Shown here in pieces: positions 46,141-57,337 of a stretch of DNA of 64,000 nucleotides. The notes under the pieces are model-generated. The model searched no databases. It saw only the letters and a list, made by a program, of their open reading frames with translations, and had not been told where the DNA came from. This DNA is from Gautieria morchelliformis (taxonomy: Eukaryota; Basidiomycota; Agaricomycetes; Gomphales; Gomphaceae): NCBI GenBank assembly GCA_015179125.1, contig WHVA01000069.1, forward strand, positions 124,001 through 188,000, given 5' to 3'. Made by a program: the position numbers and the translations under genes. Every line of letters begins with the position of its first letter. Within the stretch, counting starts at the first letter, position 1.

Positions 46141-46639
46141 TTATGCTATCATGTCCCTCATGAGCTTTGTGCTTTGCGTGCGTCTGATGGCCACGCCAGA
46201 GCTCATGTTGGGATCGTTTTGATCTAGGTCAAGCTATGAGACGATTCACAAGCCTTACACTGCCCAGAGATACCTGTAACCCATGTATAGACCCTATTTC
46301 TTGCTTCAGCTCGTCTTGTACCAGACGGTGCTGCTTCAAGACCGATAGTCCATGGAAAGCACCGCTTGCAATCGTGATGGCATAGAAATCCCCACATCCT
46401 CCTGCCAGAATGGAGCAGTGTTATTCACAGACAGCAACGGTAATTCTGCAAAACATACCTGAGACGTCCTGCACAAGTAGCTGAGAGGGAGAGAACTTAG
46501 CCTGCAGCTTGTTGTATATATTGTCTTCTCCGACAGTCCGCGGCGGGTTGGGTGGTGGTTGAGCTGAAGCCCGGCCTTGCGAGTAAGCTCGTGTTACAAC
46601 AGAGACGCGGTTCCCCAGCCTTCGAAAGAGCGCAGACAT
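46141..46639 (-). CDS. BOL3: mitochondrial BolA-like protein (BOL3)
   Basis: Bol3-type BolA protein, a mitochondrial factor in late iron-sulfur cluster transfer to client proteins. Start ATG 46639. The N-terminus MSALFRRLGNRVSVVTRAYS is basic and Ser-rich, a plausible presequence. The domain reads GEDNIYNKLQAKFSPSQLLV, QDVSGGCGDFYAITIASGAF and HGLSVLKQHRLVQDELKQEI, then GSIHGLQ, with the family's invariant His in KQHR. The final exon, after an intron of about 40 bases, reads LDLDQNDPNMSSGVAIRR to a TAA at 46141. That tail is unlike the short tails I know, so the last join is less sure. The upstream exon/intron join lies inside VSG/GCG. Confidence 0.8.
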
Positions 46640-46684
46640 GGCTTTTCGTGAGGCTTAGTAATAACTTGAAGTTGAGCGTCTTGC
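46640..46684. promoter_or_regulatory. 45-base divergent promoter between BOL3 and COX15
   Basis: Only 45 bases lie between the two ATGs. Both products act in mitochondria, in Fe-S transfer and heme A synthesis. There is no room for separate core promoters, so shared transcription or overlapping 5' leaders is likely (inference). Confidence 0.5.
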
Positions 46685-48276
46685 ATGGCTGCTGTGTGGC
46701 ACGCTCGCTCACTGTTCCGAAATGCCTTGGCCAGGAATATTCCTCCATTGCAGGGTCGAAACTTGAATATCCATTACACACAAGCTGTTCGCTCCCCGAT
46801 ACCTGCATCCCGATGCAATATCTCAGGTTGGACTACCCGGCACAAGCCATTTGAGGAACTTCATCAATGTTCACGACCTTCTCCCGGTTATTTCTCCTCT
46901 AATTCTCCTACACGAACGGCCCTACCTTCACTATCACCTCCTTCAGTTGGGTACTGGCTCATATGTTCCTCTGCGTTAGTGTTCGGCGTCGTGGTGGTCG
47001 GTGGAGTGACACGACTCACAGAATCTGGCCTGAGCATTACCGAGTGGAAACCTGTCTCTGGAGTCATCCCACCCTTGACTTCCTCTGATTGGGATGCTGA
47101 ATTTGACAAATATAAGTCCACTCCGGAGTTCAAGTTGTACGTACCACGCGTACGAGTTGCTTTTATCCCAACACTGATGCAGCGTGGAGGTTGAACCATC
47201 AGATCACCATGGATGAATTCAAGCGAATATTTTACATGGAATACAGCCATCGCATACTTGGTCGACTTATCGGCGTCGCATTTGTCCTTCCCTATGTATA
47301 CTTTCTCACCTCGAGGCGCCTGACACCCACTTTACCCTACAAGCTGGGCGCATTCGCTGGCCTCATTGGATTCCAAGGGCTCCTTGGCTGGTATATGGTC
47401 AAGTCCGGCCTTGAAGACTCGTTAATGGACACGCCAGGCACGGTTCCACGCGTGTCCCAGTATCGACTGGCAGCACATCTCGGCACTGCACTGGCCTTGT
47501 ATGCAGGTATGCTGGCCACAGGTATGGCGGTGCTTAGAGATTGGAATTACGCAAAGCAAGGCTTGTGGAATGGAATACACGGCGATAAATGGGACAGTTT
47601 ATTAAAAGATGCGCGGGTCCAACAGTTCGCAGGGCGGGCTTGGGTTATAACTGGACTCGTCTTCCTGACCGCCCTCTCGGGTGGGCACTGGTTTGATGAC
47701 CTTCAAAACTTATACTCAAAGCCATTTCTTAGGGGCGTTTGTCGCGGGATTGGACGCAGGATTACTGTACAACGAGTTTCCTACGATGGGGGGTCGCCTC
47801 GTTCCACCTAAGGAGGAGCTTCTGTCTCCTGGCTACGCAAAACGTGCTGACGGGAAAGACTTGTTATGGCGGAATATCTTTGAGAATCCTACGACAGTCC
47901 AATTTGATCATCGACTACTCGTAAGCTTCGTTGCTGTTTGTTCGGCTTTCCATTCCAACCTTTTCCGCAGGCAGCGACGACATATCTGAGCACAACTCTT
48001 CTTTTCTTGAACAGCTTGCGCCCTTCCCTCAGGGGCATCCTGCCGCCCATCACGCGTAAGTTGGCTGTAGGCGCATTTGCAGCGGTCAACGTACAGGCCC
48101 TCTTGGGTTTCCTCACACTCGTGTACTTGGTGCCGGTTCCCATTGCAGCAGCACACCAGGCCGGCAGTGTCGCTTTATTAACATTTATGGTTGCCCTTGT
48201 AACCAGCCTTCGTCGACCCCACTCTACCGCGCGATTATGGCGCGAGGCGTATCATAGTAATACTGTGCGCCGATGA
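46685..48276 (+). CDS. COX15: heme A synthase COX15
   Basis: Inner-membrane enzyme that converts heme O to heme A for cytochrome c oxidase. Start ATG 46685 with an Arg-rich presequence ([20 protein letters not shown]). The first membrane span is [20 protein letters not shown], followed by [20 protein letters not shown]. After an intron (from 47136) [20 protein letters not shown] provides the conserved EYSHR heme-ligand His, then [35 protein letters not shown] and [17 protein letters not shown]. After a further intron come [26 protein letters not shown] (second conserved His pair), [20 protein letters not shown] and [15 protein letters not shown]. Length about 500 residues with eight spans, normal for the family. 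It ends [20 protein letters not shown]. Confidence 0.92.
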
Positions 48277-48364
48277 TCGCAGTCCTCTCTTTTAACACAT
48301 GTAGCCGGGAAAAGTACCACAACTCAGTTTTATTACTTATGTATTGTGGTGTCGGCATCGAGGA

Positions 48365-49419
48365 TCATTCGCCCATTTGTACATCGCCATCACCAGCATT
48401 ATCGCCCGGCGCTGCAGCCTCTGGGGCTGCAGCCGGTGGTTCAACCTCTTTTGGAACCATACTCTTCAGGTATACATCAATTTTCTCCCCTTCAAGAATT
48501 CTGAAGGAGTCGCCAGCTAAAACGCCAACTTCGTGTTGGCCAGCTGGTCCCACAATGCCAATCGACGTGTTGTTAATCGTCAACTCCTTGTCTTGCTGCA
48601 ATGTTTCACGTAGCGAATGTAATCCGTGTTTGATCAGTTCCTCCAAATTGCCTGAAGCATTCATGTCAGCATAAGACGTCTACTGATAGAATACCACAAA
48701 CATTCGGGAAATTCGGCGTAGTGCTTTTCTAGATATGTTTTGGCACTCTGGCTTCTGGCCCCAATGGACACCGCAAAGTATTCGTAGGAGTTGCCTGAAG
48801 GCGAGAATTCATAGAGATGTGGTCCAGATTGATCTTGACCAATAACAAGGAAACCAACACCGTATGGTCGACGACCATACTCCTGGGTGTTTACTTGAGC
48901 CTCTGCAGACGTAGAGGTTAAAGAACGGTGAGAAGGGTGGGAACAAAGACCACAGGGTTACGCACTGTCTGCAATAGACGAAACGAGTCGATTCACAGGT
49001 ACAGCCCGGTTGAAAAGCATACGAGAAGACATGGCTTGTTGGCGCATGAAGTTACTGAAGCGCATTGAGAACAATGTCAGTAGACGGTGACTTCCCGATG
49101 GAAACGCTCAGACCTTAACACTCGAGCATCTGAAGTCAGGCCTGCAATTGCGATACCGATGTGATCGTCTATCCGAAACATCTTCTGTTGGTAAGAAGCA
49201 AGTTCCCCGGTAGACCTCTACGCAAGCAGCGAGTCAGCACCAACTGGAGGCCTAGCGCGAAAAGCCTACCTTCAACGCTAGTAAAATCGAGTGTGTCTTG
49301 GACCGTAATCCAACCGCTGCTGACCCCTGCTTGACAGCCTCAAGTGCATATTCAACTTGGTGTAGTCGGCCTTGCGGCGAGAAGACAGTGTTGTCTGAGT
49401 CGTATGTGTTTCTGAACAT
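48365..49419 (-). CDS. PRE5: 20S proteasome subunit alpha-6 (PRE5/PSMA1)
   Basis: Alpha-ring subunit of the 20S proteasome. Start ATG 49419: [20 protein letters not shown] followed by [20 protein letters not shown] is the proteasome alpha signature in its alpha-6 form. Later exons read [80 protein letters not shown] and [20 protein letters not shown], ending in an Ala/Pro/Asp-rich tail ([13 protein letters not shown]). At least five introns. Length about 265 residues, usual for the family. It faces COX15 tail to tail across 88 bases. Confidence 0.92.
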
Positions 49420-49501
49420 GATGGTAATGACAAGGACGCAGGTTGTGCTGACGCGTCTCGACGCGTGTACGGGCGCTAATCCTCATGGAATTGCTCTTAG
49501 T

Positions 49502-50616
49502 CTACGCTAGCTGTCGGGCCTTGCCACGTGCTACTGCCACACGCTCCCAATTGACAACCGTCCAAAACTGCTTCAGATACTCCTCCTTCCCCCAGACCCC
49601 ATATCCACCCCCAACCCATGCGTGCTCCTGGACAGATACACACAGAAGTGGTGTCAAGATATCACCTATGACATCACTCTTGTCCTGCTCCGTAGCTTGA
49701 CCGGTGGGTGTCATCGCACGGCTGTCATAAATATTTGGGGGTGTCGACGGTGATGTCCCCTGCGCGTAGCCATATGCAGTAGATGTAGCTGGGGGGGCTA
49801 CATGGCTATGCAGTGTCTGTTCCACGTTTTGCTGTTCTTCTTGTTTTGGGCGCACAGTAAGCCCTCTGTATCGCGACTCAAGAGGTTCACCGAGGATGGG
49901 GAGGTCAGACGTGCGCATATGGGTGCGCGATCGGACCAGCAGGGTTCCAGCACCAAAAGTAGCCACTACCTCCATTTGCCCATGCTCGTCACTCACAAGC
50001 CATACCCAGCCTGAATTTACCATCCCCATGGCTGCCGCCGAGAAAGTGGATTGCAACTGAGCAAGTGAGCCGAATTGCACACGAATATCCCCCAACAATG
50101 TAGCACCTGTTGTCACCATATTATCTTCGTTCGTGGCCGGGGGCGGCGGCGGCGGTCGCTTTTCATGCAGATTTGAGGCATGTGCAGAATAAAGTGGAAT
50201 TGCAACGTACCAGACATTCGAGGAAGAAACTGTTGTTGAGCGCCTGACTCGCATAGTTGAAGGCAAGGGCATTCCGTTCGTGACTCGCGGCGCTGATCAC
50301 AGTATCCGTAACACTCAGTCCCTCCATATGTGTTCCTAGGCAGTTTCAGCACCATGGCTGGCTCACTAACCCACGTCGCACCTTTCACTTGTTCATTTAG
50401 GCGGGCCAGAAGGCCTTGCTGATAGTCAATACATATCATGCGTAAAGCTGCCGGAGAGAGAAAGTTTCCAAGGCCCTGGTCGACATCATACGGTAATTGT
50501 CGAAGCTGGTGGACGCATCGTCGAGACTGATGGTGGAGTTGAACTCGGTGGGTGGCTATAGGACGATACGAGGAGAAATGTCGTGGTCGAAGAGGAACGA
50601 TGCGGACGCTGTGCAT
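49502..50616 (-). CDS. mitochondrial ribosomal small-subunit protein, SOD-like (mS42/RSM26 type)
   Basis: Superoxide-dismutase-fold protein of the mitochondrial small ribosomal subunit; the fold is kept but catalysis is not expected. Start ATG 50616, with the presequence MHSVRIVPLRPRHFSSYRPI. Exon 1 includes LPYDVDQGLGNFLSPAALRM and DYQQGLLARLNEQVK. After a 47-base intron, GLSVTDTVISAASHERNALA and FNYASQALNNSFFLECL follow. The last exon reads FGSLAQLQSTFSAAAMGMVN, SGWVWLVSDEHGQ, then a long insert with low complexity, and LLCVSVQEHAWVGGGYGVWG..YLKQFWTVVNWERVA. The metal site of true SODs appears only partly kept (SVQEHA). Two related proteins (mS42 and mS43) exist in fungi; I favour mS42 but cannot separate them here. 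Confidence 0.8.
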
Positions 50617-50654
50617 ATGAACAGCTCTCGAAAAAAGTGCTCGCTTGTATGTGA

Positions 50655-51538
50655 TTACGTAATTACCTGGCCAGCAACCGTGACATGGCAGGACCAAAAT
50701 CTTCGTCGACTTCGCAAAGAGCGTCGACAACCCAGTCTCCTATTGAAGCCCTTTGGATATCCTACAATGCAACTACCCCCAGCCGCTTGAAACTCATCGA
50801 CTCCTTCCTGGTTTTCATATTGCTGTCGGGAGCGTTTCAATTCCTGTACTGCATCCTTGTCACCAATTATCCCTTCAATGCGTTTCTTGCTGGGTACAGT
50901 GTATCGCTGAGTTATCGCATACACGCGCTGAGCATATACATCTAGATTCTCCAGCTCTGTCGGCCAGTTTGTCTTGACAGCTTCCTTGCGATCACAAGTG
51001 AACCCGTTGAACCGCTCACAATTCAAGGATGTTTCACCGGAACGGTACTGGCCCTCGCACACCTTACATTGCCTTCTTGCTGATTGTTCATGTATCAGCG
51101 CATTTGCAGATTTCGCTTTGGGCTCCATAGTCCTTCATTTCTTCGTCTTCAACTTCCTCGGTTAGCATCAGAAAGGCTTGCTACAGGAATGGTACGGAGT
51201 AACACAACAAGGCTCCCCATGTGAAAGATGGTACTACAGGCCAGTACAGAGGTGATAATTATTCAAGGCAAATGTGCCAGTAACCTATGGTGAATCATAT
51301 CACCGTGTCCTCTCAAATGAAGCAGACCTCTGGAGGACCATCAGCATAAGACCTGACTTAACATACCTCGATACGTACCCCCAAGATGACGACGGCGAAA
51401 TCAAACGCATATTCGCCCAGTTCAAGATATGACCTTAGGAGCTGACGGATGTCCTTGTTCGGTACACGTGCCAATGCAGGACTGATGTCAGGATGCCAAC
51501 AACATGGGTCAGCCACAACATCAGACATAGCTCAGATG
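50655..51538 (-). CDS. uncharacterised Cys-containing protein, probably multi-exon
   Basis: An ATG at 51538 opens MSDVVADPCCWHPDISPALA..LELGEYAFDFAVVILG, which runs to a GTACGT/GTATGT donor near 51370. A second coding block at 50800-51128 reads QCKVCEGQYRSGETSLNCER, FNGFTCDRKEAVKTNWPTEL and ENLDVYAQRVYAITQRYTVP, then KKRIEGIIGDKDAVQELKRS. Four cysteines (C-x2-C, later C and C) could bind metal. I could not settle the exons between the two blocks (51130-51370) or the 3' end. No family is recognised. It lies just upstream of mS42 on the same strand. Confidence 0.4.
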
Positions 51539-52187
51539 AGAATACTTGCGTGAGTCCAGTGGACCGTTTTATGCCCGCTAGACAAGCCGAAATGAGCAAC
51601 GCATCAACGCCTATAGTCCAGAAAGTTCAGCTACAATCACCATGACGCTAACACACCGTAGTCACTGCTCACCCAGATGGATTAATGTAGAAAACATTCC
51701 GATGAGGCTACTTTACGAGTGGCTACGAAGTGGGGAGAGATCGGATTTGATGTACAAGAGATTGAGTGGCTGAGATGGTCACTTGCGTGACAGACATGAT
51801 GTGACTGGTGAGGACCGAAGCAACGACAGGAGCTCTCCAATATTGCAAATAAGCAAGTACAGTACGTATCGTTCACTGCGGCTTCCGTAAGTATCGATAC
51901 AGGTAACCTACAATCCTTTATACAACACTTTGCAGGCCTGAGGCATGCATAATGATCGAGGTCGATCATGGTGAGTTTAGCACTCAGTATGTATGGCCAA
52001 CTGGAAATATTTCTGCGCCTCTCTGGAAAATGATTAGTGAACAATCGACATGCAAGCTGGTAGTATAAGTCGTTATGTCCCTATCCGGTCGTATGGTTCA
52101 ATCGCATGGCGTTGGAACACGATGTATACTCGTCACGGCCAGTATTCCATCCACAGCTACAGATTCTGTAACTGTTTTTCAATTCGT
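51539..52187. other. intergenic, no gene seen
   Basis: About 650 bases with short frames on both strands and no recognisable product. It serves as the 5' region of the unknown gene at 50655-51538 and the 3' flank of the gene at 52188. Confidence 0.5.
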
Positions 52188-53441
52188 TCAATAGCTTTCT
52201 CGTCCCCACGCCCCAATCACCAAGGCTACCTTCCGCTTTCTACTCGCCGAGACCTCAAGCCTGTTTACCAGGTTCCGTAAGTTCGTGATCTGTGCTTCTT
52301 CATTTGCCACTTCCGTGAAAAGCATAACCGCCATCTCCGTATACAATTCCCGGGTTGTCCTTGAATCCCTGGACGACATGTGATTGTCCATCGGGGGGTC
52401 AGCACTTGGAATCTGAGTAACGGACCCCACCGGGTTGCGAGACGAAAGACGACGTGAAACTCGACACGGTGTATATGAGCCTGGTTGGGATCGACGTATG
52501 GAGATTATTCTCCGTGCTCGGGTCGTGTTTGGTGTATTATTGGCCATGTCATTTGGGGCATATAGTCGTCGGAGCTCATCTATAACTTGCTGAAAGTGCC
52601 TCAGGACTGCGGCAGAGGGCATACACTGTTTGAGCGACAAATTGTTCGATAATATTGGCGCAATCAAGTCTCCCAAGTCGTATCCCTGGTTTGACTCGAT
52701 GGATGTCAGATGCTGACTAGGCGAAGATGGGTCAGGTATATGCGTTGGCTTTACACTAGGTTGAATTTCGCTTAGATTGTTTGAGAATGGGAGACACGCA
52801 GTAGCAGGTGGAGACAGAGGAAGTGCAATGTGGGACTTGGGCGAAGGCCGGCTATATGCATTGTGAGAGCTGGTCACAGATATGTCCATGTTGGAGCTGT
52901 CCACTTCAATAGGTTCGTTGAAAGGGATTTCATTTTCAGAAGAGGATTTTGGGCCACAAGAATCCATCCGGAGGCCGAGCCATTGATATAAACCTGAGTC
53001 ATAAGATGTGTCGGACGCAGAAGAAATTCCGGAAACAGTCGAAGTGCTGGAAGACAACACCATCTGCATGGTCGCTGGACTGAGCCTTCCTGGTCGTGCA
53101 GACGGTGCAGAGAAGTGATTGGGGCGTGTTTTGTTTGACTGTGACTGAGGCACCGGTGACATTAATGCTGAAGATGGCGGAGTCATATTGCCGAAAGGGT
53201 TTGAAAGACTACTTGTAACGGAATCCATTATGCCTAACCAGTTACAGTTGGAATCGTCGTCGTAGAAGTCAACATCAAAGTTTCGCATAAGTCGACTGAG
53301 CCTAGATTCTTGGCGCGAGAGGAAGCTCGAGAAATGCTGAAGAATAACTTCATGGCAGTTAGCTCCGCGACACTCTGCGTGTTTCCTTTGCTTGTAATAG
53401 GCTTCTGTGAGCCTTGAAGTGCATGGTGTATAGCGATCCAT
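52188..53441 (-). CDS. uncharacterised Ser/Pro-rich protein with C-terminal helix
   Basis: A long single exon from ATG 53441 (MDRYTPCTSRLTEAYYKQRK) to the stop at 52188, about 417 residues. An upstream exon may exist, because a GTAAGC donor and CTGCAG acceptor frame 53455-53520. The N-terminus (HEVILQHFSSFLSRQESRLS) looks helical. The middle is Ser-rich and probably disordered (GLYQWLGLRMDSCGP, SSNMDISVTSSHNAYSRPSP). The C-terminus (TTRELYTEMAVMLFTEVANE, EEAQITNLRNLVNRLEVSAS) looks like an amphipathic or coiled-coil helix. The arrangement resembles a fungal regulatory protein, but no family is recognised. Confidence 0.55.
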   Translation of the reverse strand: MDRYTPCTSRLTEAYYKQRKHAECRGANCHEVILQHFSSFLSRQESRLSRLMRNFDVDFYDDDSNCNWLGIMDSVTSSLSNPFGNMTPPSSALMSPVPQSQSNKTRPNHFSAPSARPGRLSPATMQMVLSSSTSTVSGISSASDTSYDSGLYQWLGLRMDSCGPKSSSENEIPFNEPIEVDSSNMDISVTSSHNAYSRPSPKSHIALPLSPPATACLPFSNNLSEIQPSVKPTHIPDPSSPSQHLTSIESNQGYDLGDLIAPILSNNLSLKQCMPSAAVLRHFQQVIDELRRLYAPNDMANNTPNTTRARRIISIRRSQPGSYTPCRVSRRLSSRNPVGSVTQIPSADPPMDNHMSSRDSRTTRELYTEMAVMLFTEVANEEAQITNLRNLVNRLEVSASRKRKVALVIGAWGRESY

Positions 53442-53692
53442 GTATGACACTGCAGAACGCGAGGAGTCACGTCGTGACAGATATTGTCACGCGTTTGGTA
53501 TTCGCGCTTACTTAGTTTGCTAAACAAGACAAGGATCGCTTCCAGCAGTCGTGTTGCATTTCGAAAGCAACCTGGCCCATGAGCTCTGTCTATCTAAGAG
53601 GGACCACAGATTCAACAATACAGATATAAAACTTGAAACATTATACAATTACCGCGAGTAGTCCAATAACATTAACATCAAGGTTCTATCGA

Positions 53693-55630
53693 TTATCTTC
53701 GTTGCTGCTCGGTATTCGTGTGAGGAGCTGGCTCCCGGCTCCCGTAGTGGGCTTGATGGGAATCGGCATGAGACGGAACGAGGGTTGGTTTCCTCCTCGG
53801 AGTAACAAATCCGACCCGTTTCATCCAGTCTCTCCGACTGACATAAACACGCGCATTTTGAGACATAAGAAATATGTTTTTACCCTGCCATATTCTTCGA
53901 CCTAACCGCTCTTTGACGCGTTGAGACAGGCGTCGTACACCCGTTTGGATGTGCCTGACCAGGTCACCTAACTCTTGGACGTCGCGTTCCAAGAGCCAAA
54001 TATGGCGGCCGATATCGATTGGTTTATGAGTCGGCTTGGGAGAAGGAGGGGGAGCATCAAGGTCAACCAACAAGGCTTCCGAGAGCTCTGGCATTGCAGG
54101 TGTGGGTGACACAGGGAGAGATGGGTTAGACGAATCGACAGTGTCCGGTTCTTCTTCTTGATTTGGAGGTATTATGTGTTTTTGTTGCCAGGCTATATAA
54201 AACGCCAAGTCGTCTTTTTTTCGTTGCAATGCCACTCTCGTTTGTCCGTAACACCACCGAAGGAAAGCAAAGTGCTTTGTTCGGTTCGCCATCCCATACG
54301 GAGGGAGGAAAGTGCCTCTATTCACAGCAAAATTTGGGCTTGGTATCTCCTCTAACGGTTTGGATGAAAGGTCCGCTCGTAGCTGCGCATCTACCTCTCT
54401 ATCGCGGATCATTGCCTGGACGACGTAATGCCTCGCGAAAACAGCGTGTTTCGCTTTGGACGCATACCGAATTAGGAGCGAAAATGTGGTCGTGTTCGGC
54501 ACCGCGGAAGGGAACTCGTGGGGGCGTGGGCCACCATCAGAGGAGGTGAACTGGAAGAACGTGGGGTCATCGTCCTCATCGTCAATCCATTGCGCGGGTG
54601 ACGAGTTCGAGAGTGTTGGGAGGGGAGACGTCAGCACCTCGTATGCCATCACCATCCTGGACACTTGTTTTGTTCTTCCAAGCATGTCAATAAGTGTGTT
54701 TAGTGCAGCTGTGGAGAAGGGCAGAGGCGTGAAACCTTTGAAGCTGTCAATATCTGCGACACCAGTTAGAATTCCGGGGCCCTGTATTTCCAGCAGCGGT
54801 CTGTCCGGATAGGCGAGATCAATGCCATAGCCTACTCTGAGAAGCTTCTCAAAAGTTGACCGATCACTAGTCTCTTTGAATATTCGGTGGACGAGATCAA
54901 AGTTGACAGACGTCAAGGGGATCCGCCTGTCCCACATGTCGTCCAAGAGCTCAGTACACATTCTTGACGCTTCGACAAGCATAATGCGCTGATAGCGGTA
55001 AGGACAGGGCAACGTCAAGCGGTGGGCAATAGCTTGCAGACAAAGGCCATATGTCTTGAACGACGGCTGAACGCCTATCACTTGCGTCAATTCCTGAAAA
55101 ACCATGCGAGCACCGGTCTGGTGGCCCACTGCGGCAAATTGCTCGAGGATAAAGTTATAATCTTCCAGCTCTGGCTTCCGTCCAGACTCCCGTATGTGTG
55201 CGACGACGGTTTGCAATCTTGACTCGTAAATGTGAGGTGTGCTGGGTCGGTTGCCTGCTTGCATGCGGCGTGCAAGAGAATAACGGAGCTTTTGGGTGTC
55301 CGGAACAGACTTGCGGAGTACTTGCTGCTGGACATGCAAGGGGACATTCTCGAACCCCATGACACGGCCCAACTCGAGATATGCACTCCAAACTCGCGAC
55401 GGGTTTGCATGATCTCGTGACAAACTGTCCATTAGTTGATCCCATTTGACCCGAGTAACAAAACTCTTTGAATCTCTGGCCGACATGTCTAGGGCTGTTG
55501 GGTCGGGAGCCGAGGGAAAAGCAGGAAGTTGGACAGACGGCAGATGAAGACGGCGACTTGGCTTGGATGTGGACGCGCGTGACTTGATGCATTTCCGAAT
55601 ACCCAGACTCCAACGGGCGAGATTGACCAT
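53693..55630 (-). CDS. PPR-like mitochondrial protein, 645 residues, intronless
   Basis: Start ATG 55630. The N-terminus (MVNLARWSLGIRKCIKSRAS) is basic, lacks acids and looks like a mitochondrial presequence. The body has helical pairs spaced about 35 residues apart, as in pentatricopeptide proteins: RVWSAYLELGRVMGFENVPL, LEDYNFILEQFAAVGHQTGA..MVFQELTQV, VQPSFKTYGLCLQAIAHRLT, SVNFDLVHRIFKET, FSTAALNTLIDMLGRTKQVS and TTTFSLLIRYASKAKHAVFA. The C-terminus is basic with a Pro-rich linker and an Arg-rich helix (HIQTGVRRLSQRVKERLGRR). Fungal PPR proteins act on mitochondrial mRNA; which transcript this one binds cannot be told. The lack of introns stands out in this intron-rich neighbourhood. Confidence 0.65.
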   Translation of the reverse strand: MVNLARWSLGIRKCIKSRASTSKPSRRLHLPSVQLPAFPSAPDPTALDMSARDSKSFVTRVKWDQLMDSLSRDHANPSRVWSAYLELGRVMGFENVPLHVQQQVLRKSVPDTQKLRYSLARRMQAGNRPSTPHIYESRLQTVVAHIRESGRKPELEDYNFILEQFAAVGHQTGARMVFQELTQVIGVQPSFKTYGLCLQAIAHRLTLPCPYRYQRIMLVEASRMCTELLDDMWDRRIPLTSVNFDLVHRIFKETSDRSTFEKLLRVGYGIDLAYPDRPLLEIQGPGILTGVADIDSFKGFTPLPFSTAALNTLIDMLGRTKQVSRMVMAYEVLTSPLPTLSNSSPAQWIDDEDDDPTFFQFTSSDGGPRPHEFPSAVPNTTTFSLLIRYASKAKHAVFARHYVVQAMIRDREVDAQLRADLSSKPLEEIPSPNFAVNRGTFLPPYGMANRTKHFAFLRWCYGQTRVALQRKKDDLAFYIAWQQKHIIPPNQEEEPDTVDSSNPSLPVSPTPAMPELSEALLVDLDAPPPSPKPTHKPIDIGRHIWLLERDVQELGDLVRHIQTGVRRLSQRVKERLGRRIWQGKNIFLMSQNARVYVSRRDWMKRVGFVTPRRKPTLVPSHADSHQAHYGSREPAPHTNTEQQRR

Positions 55631-55849
55631 CGAACATCAGGTGGACTGCAGATGTCTAAACGCAGTTTTTTTTGCTTCACGTGACAAGTCACGACATATG
55701 TCACATTTCGGATAGGCTGGTGGAGACCCGTGACGGTACTATACATGCATCCACAGATGAGCATGCATGTCTGCGAAGAATGTGGCTGCGGCGGTGGCAC
55801 ATGTCATCTCGAGCCCAACTGGTGGCATATGCTACCATCATGACAGTCC

Positions 55850-56711
55850 TTAATTCTTTCTCCATACCATCAACCTCTCAACGCCCACGTGAATTTTTGA
55901 GCTGTTCTCGGGTATGCGGTCGAGCAACTTTTCCCAGTCGTCTCCGAGCACGACTTGGTGGCTGTTTTCGGTGATTCCATGTGGCGGACCACTGGCGTCC
56001 AGCGGTGCATGGGTGGGGAACGCGAGAATGATGAGATAGCCTCCTGATTTTACAATACTGGACATCTGGATGCCCCACCGTCCTCGAAGTGTGGGAGGCA
56101 ACGCCTGGAAGAATCTGAAGACAGCCACGATCAGTGACCTTGGCAGAACTGTCATGCCGCCGACCACTGACGTATAATCACACACCAAGTCAAATGCATC
56201 CTTGATCTCGAAGAAATCACGCTGTTCGAACTTGACGTTGGTCGGTATAGGCGACTGGCTTCTCAGATTCCTGATGGATAGGTAAGCGGCCATTGCAGAT
56301 GGATCATATTGTGGAAATACTGACTCGTTTGCCAGGCTGATTGCCGTGGATGAGATGTCAACGCCCGTTGTCTGCAAGCCCAAATAGGACCCAATGAGGA
56401 TGGCATCGTAGCCCTGTCATCGGTTGGTGATATGTTAGCGTGCAACTGATTTCATTCTACAGCAGTAACGGACTTTGCCACACCCTGGGACAAGAGCTGT
56501 ACCGACTTTGGGGAACGTGATTTCACCGTTTTTCAATATGGCTTCTAACGGTGGCTGTGTGTATCCAGCATCCCAGGGTGTGATCCGTGACTGCCTTGAA
56601 GGGATTGTCTGATTTACCATGGATATGAGCCACGCTGTATCAGGCTCACCAGGCTTTTTCCCATCCCTGTGCACCATCTTTTGAGATGAGCTGTTGTAAG
56701 TTAAGACTCAT
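55850..56711 (-). CDS. TPMT-family SAM methyltransferase (thiol/thiocyanate type)
   Basis: Small-molecule methyltransferase of the thiopurine S-methyltransferase family. Best start is ATG 56711: MSLNLQQLISKDGAQGWEKA, then an intron to WQSRITPWDAGYTQPPLEAI, which restores the family's WxxxxTPWD motif. The next exons give FPKVGTALVPGCGKG (SAM motif I) and YDAILIGSYLGLQTTGVDIS, then VKFEQRDFFEIKDAFDLVCD, and after a GTCAGT..TTCAG intron FFQALPPTLRGRWGIQMSSI, KSGGYLIILAFPTH and the end HVGVERLMVWRKN. Length about 250 residues, typical. Substrate unknown; fungal relatives methylate thiols, halides or thiocyanate. An internal ATG at 56677 would lose the TPWD context and is less likely. Confidence 0.8.
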
Positions 56712-57337
56712 TTCGGTTAGCTCAAAAGGTCTAGCCATCCAGTACGCTTCACAGAATATTGGACCAAGTGGGAGAAAACCGGCGAACCAAAAGCGCAGAA
56801 GTGTGGCTGAACCCTTTTGGTCCCACAGCCTGGGCCATTCCCATGCTTATTTGATTTACCTGGACTGCCTGTACTCTTTATGTACAGTTCATGTACGTCT
56901 GGACGTACTAACGTATTAAAGATTTGTTATTTTGGACTAGTGCTTTGTGAGGTTCTGATCCAGACATACTGGGCGACATCACATTGCACATCACCCGTGA
57001 GGACATTTTGTTGCTGAATATCGATGGAGACGTCAAGTAACCGGATTCTTTGATTCTAGGTAAAAGTCGCATTCGGAGATTTACAAAGATTATGGGGTAT
57101 ACCCGAATATGCTACTTAAGCTCTCCATTACAGGTGATCGATGCTGGAGGCGCGGGTCAAACACATGTGCGGAAGTAGGCAATGACACAGCACGCACAGC
57201 TCTTCATGAGAAGGACGGTACAATCCAGTACAATACAGTGGGGTATGCAGTGCGGTGGGAGAAGGGTATTGCGTGCCAGGTGCCAACGTAACCGGCGCAA
57301 GAAAGAATGCTGGAAAGGGGAAGTGCGAGGGGCCATG
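56712..57337. other. intergenic, no gene seen
   Basis: About 625 bases between two minus-strand genes, TPMT and Tctex1. Some AT-rich tracts and short frames; nothing recognisable. Confidence 0.5.
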
